Below, in pieces: positions 16,035 to 25,800 of a DNA stretch of 64,000 nucleotides. Source of the DNA: Novosphingobium sp. (GTDB taxonomy: Bacteria > Pseudomonadota > Alphaproteobacteria > Sphingomonadales > Sphingomonadaceae); assembly GCF_024642085.1 (NCBI RefSeq), contig NZ_JAHEBV010000010.1, positions 33,208 to 97,207 on the forward strand, written 5' to 3'. The notes under the pieces were generated by a model. It ran no database searches and was not told the origin of the DNA. It worked only from the letters and a program-made list of their open reading frames with translations. Numbering within the stretch: the stretch's first letter is position 1; every line of letters begins with the position of its first letter. Both the position numbers and the translations under genes were made by a program.

Positions 16035-17297
16035 TCAGCGCTCTGTCATCGCCTCGTCAAAGGCCTTGAGCACCGGTTTGAACAGATAGCTGAGGATCGA
16101 TTTGCGCCCGGTAATGATCTCTGCATCGCAGATCATTCCCGGCATGATCGGTAGACGTCGGCCGTTCTTCTCGATGAAGGCGCGGTCGGTTTCAATGACC
16201 ACGATGTAATAGGCCTGGCGTTCAGTTTCGTCATAGATCGAATCTGCGCTGATATTGCGAACCTGGCCGTTAAGCCCGCCGTAGATCGAGAAATCATAGG
16301 CGGTTACCTTGACTACCGCGCGGTCACCAACCTTGATGAAGGCGATGTCCTTTGGCGTGACGCGGGTTTCGATCAACAGCTTGTCGCCTTGGGGCACGAT
16401 CTGCATGACCTTTTCGCCGGCACCAACGAAACCGCCCACGGTATTGACCTTTACGTCGTTGACGAAGCCGGTAACTGGCGCGCGCAGTTCGGTCGCGCCC
16501 GCTTTGATCGTCTGTTCGTTGACCGCCAGCTTGGTCGCTACTTCGCTTCGTTCGCTGAGCGCTTGCTGCCGAAAATCCAGCCGCGCTTCGCTGTATTGAG
16601 CTTGGGCCTCCTGGATCGCCGCCGATGCACGCGCAGCACCCTGGCGCGCCGCAGACAAGCGCCCCTGGACGTCGACCAGTTCGCGCTGGGCAGAGATCAG
16701 TTCAGTCTGCGGAATGACCTTCTTGGCAACCATTGGGGCCAATGTATCGACCTGCTGCTGAGCGAGCCGCACGCTTCCTTCCAGGCTGGCGATGGTCGCC
16801 TGACCCTCGGAAAGATCGCGGCGGCGCTGTTCAATTTGGGCGGACAGTGCCGATTGCTTGCTTGCTGCTGTGGCGCGGCGCACGGCGGCCAGCTGTGATT
16901 CTTCGGCGCAGATGGTACCTTCGCCGCAAGCCGACGACCCCGATCCGTTACCTTCACCCTGCAGCCGCGCAGCGCGCGCCGTCAGCCGTTCGTTCTCGGC
17001 CTGAAGCTGGCCCATTTGCGATTGCGATTGCGCGGTGTCGAGTTGAACCAGCAGCTGCCCCTGTTTCACCAGCTGGCCGGGCCGGACCATGATCGAAGCG
17101 ATGGTGCTGGGCTCGCTCGCCTGGATCAGCTGGACCTTACTGGACGGAATAACCTTGCCCATGCCGCGCGTCACTTCATCGACGCGGGCGACGGCGGCCC
17201 ATGCGATCAGCAGGAACAGGCCAAGGGCACAAACCGCGATCAGGCGGCGGTTGGCATCCCAGCCATGCCAAACATTGCGAAAGCCGGTTCCGCTCAT
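16035..17297 (-). CDS. HlyD-family type I secretion periplasmic adaptor (LapC-like)
   Basis: A 420-residue membrane fusion protein: short cytoplasmic N-terminus, one membrane helix (about 19-40), a lipoyl half-motif, a long coiled-coil region (about 90-260), then the second lipoyl half (ELRAPVTGFVNDVKVN) and a C-terminal beta domain (IVPQGDKLLIETRV). It bridges the ABC exporter and the TolC-like channel. An insert of about 15 residues in the coiled coil contains two cysteines (ACGEGTIC), unusual for the family and possibly a disulfide. The start overlaps the SleB gene stop (ATGA). It is the last gene of the operon and convergent with lapG; a weak 6-bp hairpin (15981-16003) lies between. Confidence 0.92.
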   Translation of the reverse strand: MSGTGFRNVWHGWDANRRLIAVCALGLFLLIAWAAVARVDEVTRGMGKVIPSSKVQLIQASEPSTIASIMVRPGQLVKQGQLLVQLDTAQSQSQMGQLQAENERLTARAARLQGEGNGSGSSACGEGTICAEESQLAAVRRATAASKQSALSAQIEQRRRDLSEGQATIASLEGSVRLAQQQVDTLAPMVAKKVIPQTELISAQRELVDVQGRLSAARQGAARASAAIQEAQAQYSEARLDFRQQALSERSEVATKLAVNEQTIKAGATELRAPVTGFVNDVKVNTVGGFVGAGEKVMQIVPQGDKLLIETRVTPKDIAFIKVGDRAVVKVTAYDFSIYGGLNGQVRNISADSIYDETERQAYYIVVIETDRAFIEKNGRRLPIMPGMICDAEIITGRKSILSYLFKPVLKAFDEAMTER

Positions 17298-18421
17298 TGC
17301 GCGACCATTGGCCCGGTCAGTTCGCCCACTGCAACCTGCCGGGGCGCAGGTTCGTCCGGCTTGGCTGATGTGGCAGCAACTGTCTCCTGAAAATGGCTGC
17401 CCATCGCAACCGGATCAGGCATGGCGGGACGCCAGGTCTTGGTCATGTCAATCCTTCCGCCGACGTCGTTGACGGCGTGGCGATCCTTCACGTCAGGGGC
17501 AACGGTCAGTCCAGGTGTGAACTGTTCTGCCGCTGCCACGGCGCTGTCTACCGTCAGCCCATCGGCCAGGGCGCGATCGCGCAGGGCGGAAAAATCAAGC
17601 GCGGGAATGCGTTCGGTCCCGGCATAGCGGCCATTGAACGTTGCGGCCGCACCCCAGGCGCCGCCAAAGCGATAAAAAATGTGACGACCGATCTGGCCGA
17701 TCTTGCCAAGCTGGAAAGCCCATTTCGGCAGAACGTAATCGGCATGATAGAAGGTTGCGGTACCGACGCTGGATTCGACCGAGCCAGCCAGCGCCGCCTT
17801 GGCAACCGTTTCTGCCTCATGCCACGGCCCCGCAGCCGGCGTACGCAGCAGGGCGCCGTCGCACGTGAAGCTGAACTGGCAACCGGTGCGGCGTTCTGCG
17901 CCCTGATAAATCACACCGCATACGCTCTTGGGATAGGCAGGATGGCGCATGCGGTTCAGGATGACCTGGGCCACGGCGCGGCGGCCCTGCAACGGCTCAA
18001 CCGCCGCCTCATAATAAACCGCCTGCGTCAGGCATTTCAGCGCAGTGGAGTACGTTTCGTTCTTCGCCGCGGCAAGGCCAAACGCCTTGACCTGTTCGAG
18101 CGGCAGGTTGAGCGTCGGGATAGCGGCGTTTTGATCTTTTGCGGCCTGGCCTTCGACCACGATCTGGTCCTTGTCGTCGACCGAGATGTTGGCAACGTTA
18201 CCCACCTCAGCAAGGTCGATGCTGACCTGGGGCGCGGCTTGGCCAGCGGCAAAAGCGCGGGTCAGCGAAGGTACCGCAAACGACAAACCGAGCATTGCAA
18301 CCAACGCGGCGATCGCTGCCAAAAGCCAATGTTCTGGCTTCCAGCGGCGCACGGCCGTGCCTGTGTCCGCAAGATCAAGCGGTAGCGACAGGTCAAGAAG
18401 CGAAGCGTTATGCGTGGTCAT
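17294..18421 (-). CDS. SleB/CwlJ-type cell wall hydrolase within the secretion operon
   Basis: A 375-residue protein with a single N-terminal membrane helix (about 32-50) that should place the rest in the periplasm. Residues about 125-250 match Hydrolase_2 (SleB/CwlJ): YEA with the likely catalytic E138, then VILNRMRHPAYP, CGVIYQG and CQFSFTCDG. These enzymes cut peptidoglycan glycan strands. The C-terminal ~120 residues are unassigned. The gene overlaps its neighbours by 4 bases on both sides (ATGA with the ABC exporter, ATGA with hlyD), so it is firmly part of the type I secretion operon. A role in opening the wall for the exporter or for anchoring the adhesin is inference. Confidence 0.85.
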   Translation of the reverse strand: MTTHNASLLDLSLPLDLADTGTAVRRWKPEHWLLAAIAALVAMLGLSFAVPSLTRAFAAGQAAPQVSIDLAEVGNVANISVDDKDQIVVEGQAAKDQNAAIPTLNLPLEQVKAFGLAAAKNETYSTALKCLTQAVYYEAAVEPLQGRRAVAQVILNRMRHPAYPKSVCGVIYQGAERRTGCQFSFTCDGALLRTPAAGPWHEAETVAKAALAGSVESSVGTATFYHADYVLPKWAFQLGKIGQIGRHIFYRFGGAWGAAATFNGRYAGTERIPALDFSALRDRALADGLTVDSAVAAAEQFTPGLTVAPDVKDRHAVNDVGGRIDMTKTWRPAMPDPVAMGSHFQETVAATSAKPDEPAPRQVAVGELTGPMVAQ

Positions 18422-20550
18422 GGCTTGAGCCCCACTCCAGCAGATGCGATGATTTCATCCCTTGGTCCGTCGGCCACAATCCGCCCCTTGTCGAGTACGA
18501 TCAGGCGGTTGCAAATGGCAAAAAGTGCCGGTCGGTGGGTCGAAATAATCAGTGTCTGGTCAGATGTCAGCGATTGGGACAGCCGGTCGACGAATAGTTT
18601 CTCGGTCTGGCTGTCCATCGCGCCTGTAGGTTCATCCAGGAACAGCAGCTTTGATGGACGGACAAAGGCGCGTGCCAGCGTCAGGAAACTGCGCTGGCCG
18701 CCCGACAGACAGCTGCCTGCCTCACCCACCCCGCGGTCGAACCCGCCAGCGTCCTGGCTAAGGAACTGGTCCGCACCGACAAAGCGCAGCGCATCAATCA
18801 TCGCTGCGTCATCGACCACGCCCGCACCCAGTGCCAAGTTGTCCTTGATCGTACCAGAGAACAGGCTGGCATCCTGGCCGACAAAGCGAAAAGCATCGCG
18901 CAGTTCCTGGGGACGGTATTGGCGGCTGTCGATCCCGTCGATCAGCATGGCCCCGGCGCCGGGCTGGTACAGCCCGCACAGCAACCTGCCCAGGGTCGAT
19001 TTGCCCGATGCGACCCGCCCGACAATCGCGATCCGGTCCCCGGGGTTGATGGTCAGATTAATGTCCTTCAGCGATTCGCCCGACGCCTCGGGATAGCTGA
19101 ACGCGGCGTCTTCAAGACGGATGGTGGCTGAACGCACCGACGGGGTCAGCGATGCGCTGCCCATCCGGCGTTCGTCCGGTGCATCCCACAGCTTCTGGAT
19201 TGATTGCAGGGTTTGCTGTGCCTGCTGACCGCGGGTGAGCAAAAATGCCAGCTGACCGGCCGGGGCCAGCGAACGCGACGACAGCATGACGATTGCAACG
19301 ATCGCGCCCATGGTGATCTTGCCCGCATCGAACAGGTAATATCCGCCTACGATTAGTGCGATGTTGGACACCTGCTGGAACGTACTGGCCATGCCGATGG
19401 CAGTGGTGCTGACGTCTTTCAACCGCTGCTGCGAATGGGCGCCAAGTTCCGCCAGCTTGCGCCAGCGCCCCAACATCGCACCTTCCCCCGCAATGGACTT
19501 TAAGGTTTCAAGCCCGGCGATCGATTCCACCAACAGTGTCTGCTGAAGGCCGTGGTCAGCCTGCGCTTCGCGCGCAGCATGGATAACCTGGCCGCGTAGC
19601 CTGAGGCCGATCAGCGCCATGATTGCCATGGCAATCAGCGGGACCAGGGCCAGCCAACCCGCGATCCACGCGATCAGCGCAACGAACAAGACAAGAAAGA
19701 GAAGATCAATGACCAGCATAATCGTGGTCGAAGCATAGAAATCGCGCACCAGCGCATATTCGGACACGCGTGCGACCATGTTGCCAGTGTGGCCCTTTCG
19801 GTCGGCAAGCGGGGCAGCAAGGATCTTGGAATAGATCTTTTGCGAAAGCTTCATGTCGAGTTCGTGTCCGATCTCGTCAAGCACGGCCGAGCGCGCACGG
19901 CGCAGCGCATATTCGATCGCAAAGGCCCCCAGCACGCCCACCGCCAGCACCCAGAGAGTTGCCTGGGTGCGGTTGGGAATGACGCGGTCATACACATTCA
20001 TCGAAAACAGCGGCAGCGCCAGCGCCAGCATGTTGATGATCAGGGTCGACACCCAGACCGGGGCAAAACGGCGTCGCAACTTTGCGACTTCCGACCAGAA
20101 CCAGTGCGTGCGGGCGCCGACTTCCCACGGCTGACCTTCGGCGCGCAGGGCAGAGGGATCGCCGAACACCGTCGACATCCAGCCCGCATAGTCGCTTTCC
20201 AGCGCCTTCATCGGCTCCCATTGCGATTGCCCTGTTTCCGGACGCCAGACCAGCGCATCACCGTCGCGCAGTTCGTGGATTACCGCGATCCGATCATCGC
20301 CCAGCGCGATCAGCGCAGGATAGCTGGAAGCCCGGTGCGGCAGACGCTTGGGACGCTGCGCATCACTGTTGAGACCCAGAACCTCAAGCGCCGGTTCGGC
20401 CTGATGCAGCGGCAGCTGCCCCCGAGCATCCAGCGCCAGGCCCGCCAGCATGGCCTGTGAAAACGGTACGCCAAACCGCTCTGCCAGCTGGGCCAGTGCG
20501 GCGACCAGCGGGTCAGCTTGGGCGGTAAAAGCAGAAGGCCCATCGGCCAT
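18418..20550 (-). CDS. type I secretion ABC transporter with C39-like domain (LapB-like)
   Basis: A 710-residue exporter. Residues 1-140 are a C39-peptidase-like domain without the catalytic cysteine, as in LapB/HlyB, where it chaperones the substrate. The membrane domain spans about 165-440. The nucleotide-binding domain has Walker A GRVASGKST (511-519), signature LSGGQ (615-619) and Walker B LLFLDE (635-640). ATP hydrolysis drives export of the adhesin encoded upstream. The ATG at 20550 has AGGA upstream. A GC-rich inverted repeat (20576-20582 with 20597-20603) stands in the 104-bp gap before it. Confidence 0.94.
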   Translation of the reverse strand: MADGPSAFTAQADPLVAALAQLAERFGVPFSQAMLAGLALDARGQLPLHQAEPALEVLGLNSDAQRPKRLPHRASSYPALIALGDDRIAVIHELRDGDALVWRPETGQSQWEPMKALESDYAGWMSTVFGDPSALRAEGQPWEVGARTHWFWSEVAKLRRRFAPVWVSTLIINMLALALPLFSMNVYDRVIPNRTQATLWVLAVGVLGAFAIEYALRRARSAVLDEIGHELDMKLSQKIYSKILAAPLADRKGHTGNMVARVSEYALVRDFYASTTIMLVIDLLFLVLFVALIAWIAGWLALVPLIAMAIMALIGLRLRGQVIHAAREAQADHGLQQTLLVESIAGLETLKSIAGEGAMLGRWRKLAELGAHSQQRLKDVSTTAIGMASTFQQVSNIALIVGGYYLFDAGKITMGAIVAIVMLSSRSLAPAGQLAFLLTRGQQAQQTLQSIQKLWDAPDERRMGSASLTPSVRSATIRLEDAAFSYPEASGESLKDINLTINPGDRIAIVGRVASGKSTLGRLLCGLYQPGAGAMLIDGIDSRQYRPQELRDAFRFVGQDASLFSGTIKDNLALGAGVVDDAAMIDALRFVGADQFLSQDAGGFDRGVGEAGSCLSGGQRSFLTLARAFVRPSKLLFLDEPTGAMDSQTEKLFVDRLSQSLTSDQTLIISTHRPALFAICNRLIVLDKGRIVADGPRDEIIASAGVGLKP

Positions 20551-20654
20551 ATGGTCAGTTCCTGTTGTGCGATGCCCCTGCCCCCGGGGAAGAGGAGGCA
20601 GGGACTCACTTCGATCATGCGGGGTGGATAGCCGCCCCGTACACCCGCGCCCGT

Positions 20655-22052
20655 TTACTTGGGCCGGGTGCGGTATTCGAGCTCAGCCGGCTTGGCCGGG
20701 CCATAGTTGAAGCGATCACGTTCCTTCTCGCCCGCACCGGCGCCGGGCGCGATATTCATCGCCGAAAGAAAGCGATTGGTCGCGGCCAGCGTCTGGTAGC
20801 GGGCAAAGATCGCTGAAAAGCGCGACGTTTCAAGGCGGACCTGCGTGTTGTAGCGCGCGTTCTGCGAATCGAGCACATCAAGCAGCGAGCGGCGGCCAAC
20901 ACTGAACTGGCTGCGATAGGAAAGCAGCAGGTCGTCGCTGACTTTGCTTTGCGTTTCGAGGTCGCTGGTGATCCGTGTCTGGCTGTCGAGCTTGGACCAG
21001 GCTGTGCGCACATCTTCTTCCGATTGGCGCACCACTGTGTAAAGGCGGTAGCGGCTCTCGCTCGCGCGGCGGACCATCTCCTGGTAATTGGCGCGATTGA
21101 TCCCGCCATCGAAGATGTTCCAGCGCAGGAAGGCGCGGCCCTGGACGTCGCGGGTAGCCCCGTCGACTCCGTCAATGTCGTGGCCGATCCGCCCCGTCAC
21201 ATCGATCCCGATCTTGGGCAACTGATCCGCTTTGACGCTGTTGGCCAGGGCATGGCTGGCATCGACATCGGCTTCGGCTTCGCGGACCAGCGGGTTTTGC
21301 GTGCGGGCAAGACCAACCGCTTCGGCCACCGATCCTGGCATGGCCTCGTTCAGCAAGGGCGGCTGGATCACCGCATCGATGTCGAGACCCGAAAGCGTTC
21401 GCAAGCTGATCTTCGCCTCGGTCAGGGCCTGCTCGGCCTCAATCGTGCGGACGCGGGCGGCCTGAAGGCGTTCCTGCGCCTGTTGCTGGTCGGCAATCGA
21501 GATCGAACCCTGTTCGACACCCGATCCCAGATCTTTCACCAGCGCTTCGTGGAAGGCAACGTTGTCCATGCTGGCGGCCACAACACGCTGCTGAAGCAGC
21601 ACGTCAAGGTACTGGCGTGCAACCTGAAGCGCGATGAACTCCGAACGTTCGACGACCCGCAGCGAAGCGCCGTCGACACGCGCAGCCTGACGCAACAGTT
21701 CGCCCCGGCGGCGGCCAAAGTCGATCAGCGTCCATTCGGCGCGCACTTCACCGGTGACCGGATAAAGCTCGTTGTTCTGAATCCCGGTCAGACGCCGGGT
21801 AGGGTTGTCGAGATGACGGATGCCAGCCGATCCTTCAACGTCGACGCGCGGTGCATAGAGCCCCTGAGCCTGCTTGCGTTCGAACTGGATGGCTTCCTTG
21901 TTGTACTGCGCCTGGGCAATCTCGGGATTCGAGTTCACCGCGACAGCGATAACGTCCGGCATGGAAACAGGCGCCGATTGCGCGAGCGCGGGCGTAGCGA
22001 CAGACGCCAGCAGCGTTACAAGGCTGGCGGCAAGCGATTTCTTTATGGTCAT
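20655..22052 (-). CDS. TolC-family outer membrane channel (LapE-like)
   Basis: A 465-residue TolC/OEP protein: signal peptide (1-25, ending ALAQS), then two copies of the outer membrane efflux repeat with long coiled-coil helices (about 45-230 and 245-440). The family phrase WTLIDFGRRRGE and its second-half counterpart WNIFDGGINRANY are both visible. It forms the outer membrane tunnel of the type I system. The ATG at 22052 has AGGGGG 7 bases upstream; a TTG at 22073 overlapping the ompA stop is the alternative. Confidence 0.92.
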   Translation of the reverse strand: MTIKKSLAASLVTLLASVATPALAQSAPVSMPDVIAVAVNSNPEIAQAQYNKEAIQFERKQAQGLYAPRVDVEGSAGIRHLDNPTRRLTGIQNNELYPVTGEVRAEWTLIDFGRRRGELLRQAARVDGASLRVVERSEFIALQVARQYLDVLLQQRVVAASMDNVAFHEALVKDLGSGVEQGSISIADQQQAQERLQAARVRTIEAEQALTEAKISLRTLSGLDIDAVIQPPLLNEAMPGSVAEAVGLARTQNPLVREAEADVDASHALANSVKADQLPKIGIDVTGRIGHDIDGVDGATRDVQGRAFLRWNIFDGGINRANYQEMVRRASESRYRLYTVVRQSEEDVRTAWSKLDSQTRITSDLETQSKVSDDLLLSYRSQFSVGRRSLLDVLDSQNARYNTQVRLETSRFSAIFARYQTLAATNRFLSAMNIAPGAGAGEKERDRFNYGPAKPAELEYRTRPK

Positions 22053-22069
22053 GGTCCTGCCCCCTGCAG

Positions 22070-22801
22070 TCAATTCTGGACGGTGATTTCGACGCGGCGG
22101 TTCTGCGGGTTACGCTCTCCGTCAGCGGTCGGCACCTTGGGCGAGCTTTCGCCTTGGCCCGATACCATCAGTGCGCCCGGATCTGCACCCTGCGACCCCA
22201 GCATCTGCGAGACCGCCTGCGCGCGATGCACCGACAGGCCGTTGTTGTACGCATCGCTGCCCGACCGATCGGTATGACCGGTCACGGTCAATCCTTTCCA
22301 GCCGCAGGCTTTGAGGTTCTGCGCGGCAGCCTGGATTATCGGCATGGCACTTTCAGGCGGAACAGCGCTGTCCCATTCGAAGAACACGATCCCGGCAATA
22401 CTTTCGCGGCAGGCCGGATTGTCGACCGGAACAGCCGGCGCCTGGACCGCAACCGGCATGGGCTGGGCGTTCATCCGCATGGCGGCGTCGATGCATTTGC
22501 CAATCGACACGGGATCCTTGGTGCTGCTTTTCAGAAAACCCAGCGCGATGCCGCACTGCGCCTTGGCCTGAATCGCCCACAGATAGCGCGGATCATTCGC
22601 TCCGACCGTGCCCCCGTCACGCGTCAAAGCCAGCGCCGCATCATAGCGCTGGCCGATTTCCCCCTTCAGTTCGGATACTGACATCGACATCATGTCGACC
22701 GAGGTCACCAAGTTTCCCGCCACCGGCTGTTCCTGAGCGGCAGCCGGTGAGGCTACGGCAGAGGCAACCAATGCCATTGTCAGTTTAGTCGTATTACGCA
22801 T
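22070..22801 (-). CDS. OmpA-family peptidoglycan-associated protein
   Basis: A 243-residue exported protein: signal peptide (about 1-23), a short N-terminal domain (30-120) and an OmpA C-terminal domain (about 135-243) with TVTGHTDRSGSD and the closing NPQNRRVEI motif, which binds diaminopimelate of peptidoglycan. It probably ties the outer membrane part of the secretion/adhesin apparatus to the wall. The ATG at 22801 is chosen because GGGGA stands upstream and a signal peptide begins there; an ATG at 22846 overlapping the adhesin stop would add 15 residues. Its place between adhesin and TolC is recurrent in BapA-like loci. Confidence 0.87.
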   Translation of the reverse strand: MRNTTKLTMALVASAVASPAAAQEQPVAGNLVTSVDMMSMSVSELKGEIGQRYDAALALTRDGGTVGANDPRYLWAIQAKAQCGIALGFLKSSTKDPVSIGKCIDAAMRMNAQPMPVAVQAPAVPVDNPACRESIAGIVFFEWDSAVPPESAMPIIQAAAQNLKACGWKGLTVTGHTDRSGSDAYNNGLSVHRAQAVSQMLGSQGADPGALMVSGQGESSPKVPTADGERNPQNRRVEITVQN

Positions 22802-22845
22802 CGCGATATTCCCCAATTTCGCTGCAGTCTCATAAATCCCCTTCA

Positions 22846-25800
22846 TCACGCCAAGGCAGCGGCCTGTTCGTGATCGAGCACCTGCATCAAGCTGAGATGC
22901 GGCGCTCCTGCGTCGTGGCCGGATCCCTGCACACTGCTGTCAAGCAGTCCCTGGAGTGCAAAGTCACCCGCCTTATGCGAAGCTTCCGTACCGGTTGCGG
23001 CCCCCGCCGCGAAATGATCGACCAAGTGGTCGACCGCGTGATTGCCGGCGGCATCGGCCATCGCCTCGGCAACGGCGGGCGCTGCCATTTCACCCTTCAC
23101 CGCAGCCGGAGCGGCAACTGTCAGCAGTGCGTCCATCGCTGACTGACCGGCATCGTGCGCAGCGAACAGCGCACTTTTCCCGCTGTCTGCAGCCAAATTC
23201 GCCCCGTCGCTACCGTGATCAGCCGGCTTGTCCTGGCTGGCATGACCAAGGCCGGCATCGCCGCGGTCTGCGCTCCCATGCGTGTCAGCCATCGCCGCAA
23301 TCTTGCCAGAGGCCAGCGCGGCGAGCTGCACGGAGGCAGACTGTGGTGCAGAGTCGGACACGTCGATCGCCGCAATGGCAGTAACGGCTGGCAAATCGGC
23401 AGTATGCGCAGCTGCCGTTCGCAAGCCTGTATCAGCAGCAGCATTGGCGTGGTCCAGCGCCATTGCTGCCAGCAGGCCGGTTGCCGCTGCGTTCATCGCA
23501 GCCAGTTCGGCAGGTTGAGCCTGCCGCTGAAGCGATGTTGTGGCAAAGGCCACGTCGGCTGCATTCCCCGATGTGCCATCGACGCGGATGTATGTCGTCG
23601 TCCCAAAAATGGTTACGTCGCCATTTGCCGCTGTTGCACCCTGACCATCGCTGGTCAGATTGAGGCTGACAATGCCAAGTTCGGTCAGGGTCTTGAACTC
23701 ACCTGCTTCGCTCACCCCGTTGCTGTTGGAATCCTGCCACACCCCGAATTGGGCAAAGGACGCATCCTGCGCATCCAACATGCCATCATGGTTGCTGTCG
23801 TAGATCGCTGCAACGCCTTGCAAATCGGTCAGGCCATTGCCGCCAAAGACAATCTCGCGTCCGTTGTCGACACTGCCCGATCCGTTGGCGTCGATCGCCA
23901 GCAGACCGTCGTGTGCATCGACCCAGGCGGTGCCGACCTTGGTGCCGGAACCGTCATAGTCAAAGCTGACGCCCGCATCGGCCGCCAGATAGTGGATGCC
24001 ATCACCATTGAGGTCAATCGCGATCGGTGCAGCCGGGGCAAGCGGCGTAAGGCCGGTTGCGACATGCACAGAGAAGCTGCCGGTCGAGGTCGGATCGCCA
24101 TCCCCGTCTGTCAAGGTTACCGTGAAGGGCAGGGTTTTGTCGATGGTAGTCGAAGTCACACCGATGTCGGTCAGATTTAGTTTGATCGATCCGGTTGCTT
24201 CATAAACGTCAATCCAAGCGATCTGCGTTCCCGCGGGCGAATTTACGGTCAGGGTTGACGCGGCGGTTGCGCCATCAAGCACCCAGTTCTGCGTGGTTCC
24301 GTTGGTATAATGCGCAACAAACTCAATCTTGTCGCCGCCCCCAAAGTTGAAGAACGAGAACGAAGCATAGCTGACGTTGGCATAGGGCCCGGCAACTGGC
24401 GGAGTGTAACCACCCGGTCCGTCATAATCATTTAGCGCACCGAAATCGAAGCGAATGAACTCACCCGCGTCGAAATTATTGTTGGCCAGCCCCCACCCGC
24501 TGGTGGACCCGTTGACGTCGGTGCGCTGAGTCATGTCAGGCGTTCCGCCCGCAAGCCAGGCACCTTCCTCGCCGCCAGTGAAGCCGCCGGTAGCAGCCCA
24601 ACCGGTCACCAAAGTTAGCTTTTCAGCCGTGGCCGAGTTGGTCACTTCAATGCCGTTGCTTGGCCCCGAACCGAAAGCGCCGTTCGACAGGATCGACACA
24701 TTGGTGACGGTCGGATCGAGCGCGGTGATCAGATCGAAGGTGTATTGGCCCGAAGTGCCGGCATTAGGACTGACCGACAGGGTAAATACCGCGGTATCTC
24801 CGGCGTTGAACGTCCCGCTGTTGTCGTTGTCGGCATAGGCGGTCAGAACACTGCCGACCTGATTGGTGACGAGCGCGTGCCCGCCCGAGGTCAACCCGGT
24901 GACATTTGCCGTTATCGTCATCGTGCTGCCCGCGCCATCGGCGCCAGGCGTGAAGTGCAGTGTACCAACCGCCGGAGCAGTGGCCGGATTGTTGTCGGTC
25001 TGCTGGTTCTGCACGGTGCCAAGCATCGGCGCATCATCCAGGAAGGTCAGGTTCTGGCCGATGTTGGCTGTTGCCGTGGCAGCATCGCCGTCGCCATCGG
25101 TGAAAGTGCCGGTAAGTGTGATCAGGTTGTCTGCGGCCAGAGTGATCGCCTGGTTCGGCCCGGTATTGGGCGAATGGACTATCGCTCGCAGCTGGTCGAG
25201 AGTGACATCGCCGGAACCGTTGACGCTGACCGTAAATACCAACAGGTTGCTGCCAGCCGTGCGGCCTTCGACGACCCCGCCGTTCATGACCAGATTTACC
25301 GCCTGGCCGCTGAGCGTATCCGTCAGGCCGCTGGCACCAGCGTTCAGCCCAAGGGTATAAGCCGTACCGCCACCGATAGCTGCGCCATCCGCACCGAAGT
25401 TGGCAGTAAAGACCGACGCGAAACTGGCTGTGGCGTTGGTCGCAAGGATCGTTTCATCGACAGTCAACTGCGGCTGGGTTGTCGATGCCGTAGGAGCTGG
25501 CATGTCATCGTTGAACACGATGACCATCTGTCCAGACGTGGTGCTGTCACCATCACTATCGGTGGAGAGGTAATTCAGCAAAGTCGATGTGCTGGTTTCA
25601 TTGCCGCCTGCTGTGTGCAGGACATTATCGACCAAGGTGACCGTGTAGGCGCCGGAAGGAGTCAGGGAAACCGTAAACAGCACCCCGCGCGGACCAGTTG
25701 CAGTCAGCGTGTTGGTCAGTGTGTTCCAACTGTAGTTGACGGTTTCAGTGCCAATCGTGCCCAGCGTACCGTTGAGATTGGCGAAGCTGACCGTGCCGGT

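Noticed and set aside
22088..22113. A further exact GTAACC-N16-CGAA match on the minus strand, 36 bp before the tolC-like ATG
   Set aside because: It lies within the codons of the conserved OmpA ending NPQNRRVEI, which by itself produces GTAACCC and GTCGAA; it lacks the CGAACC extension shared by the other three sites. Probably chance, though a secretion-operon promoter here cannot be excluded.
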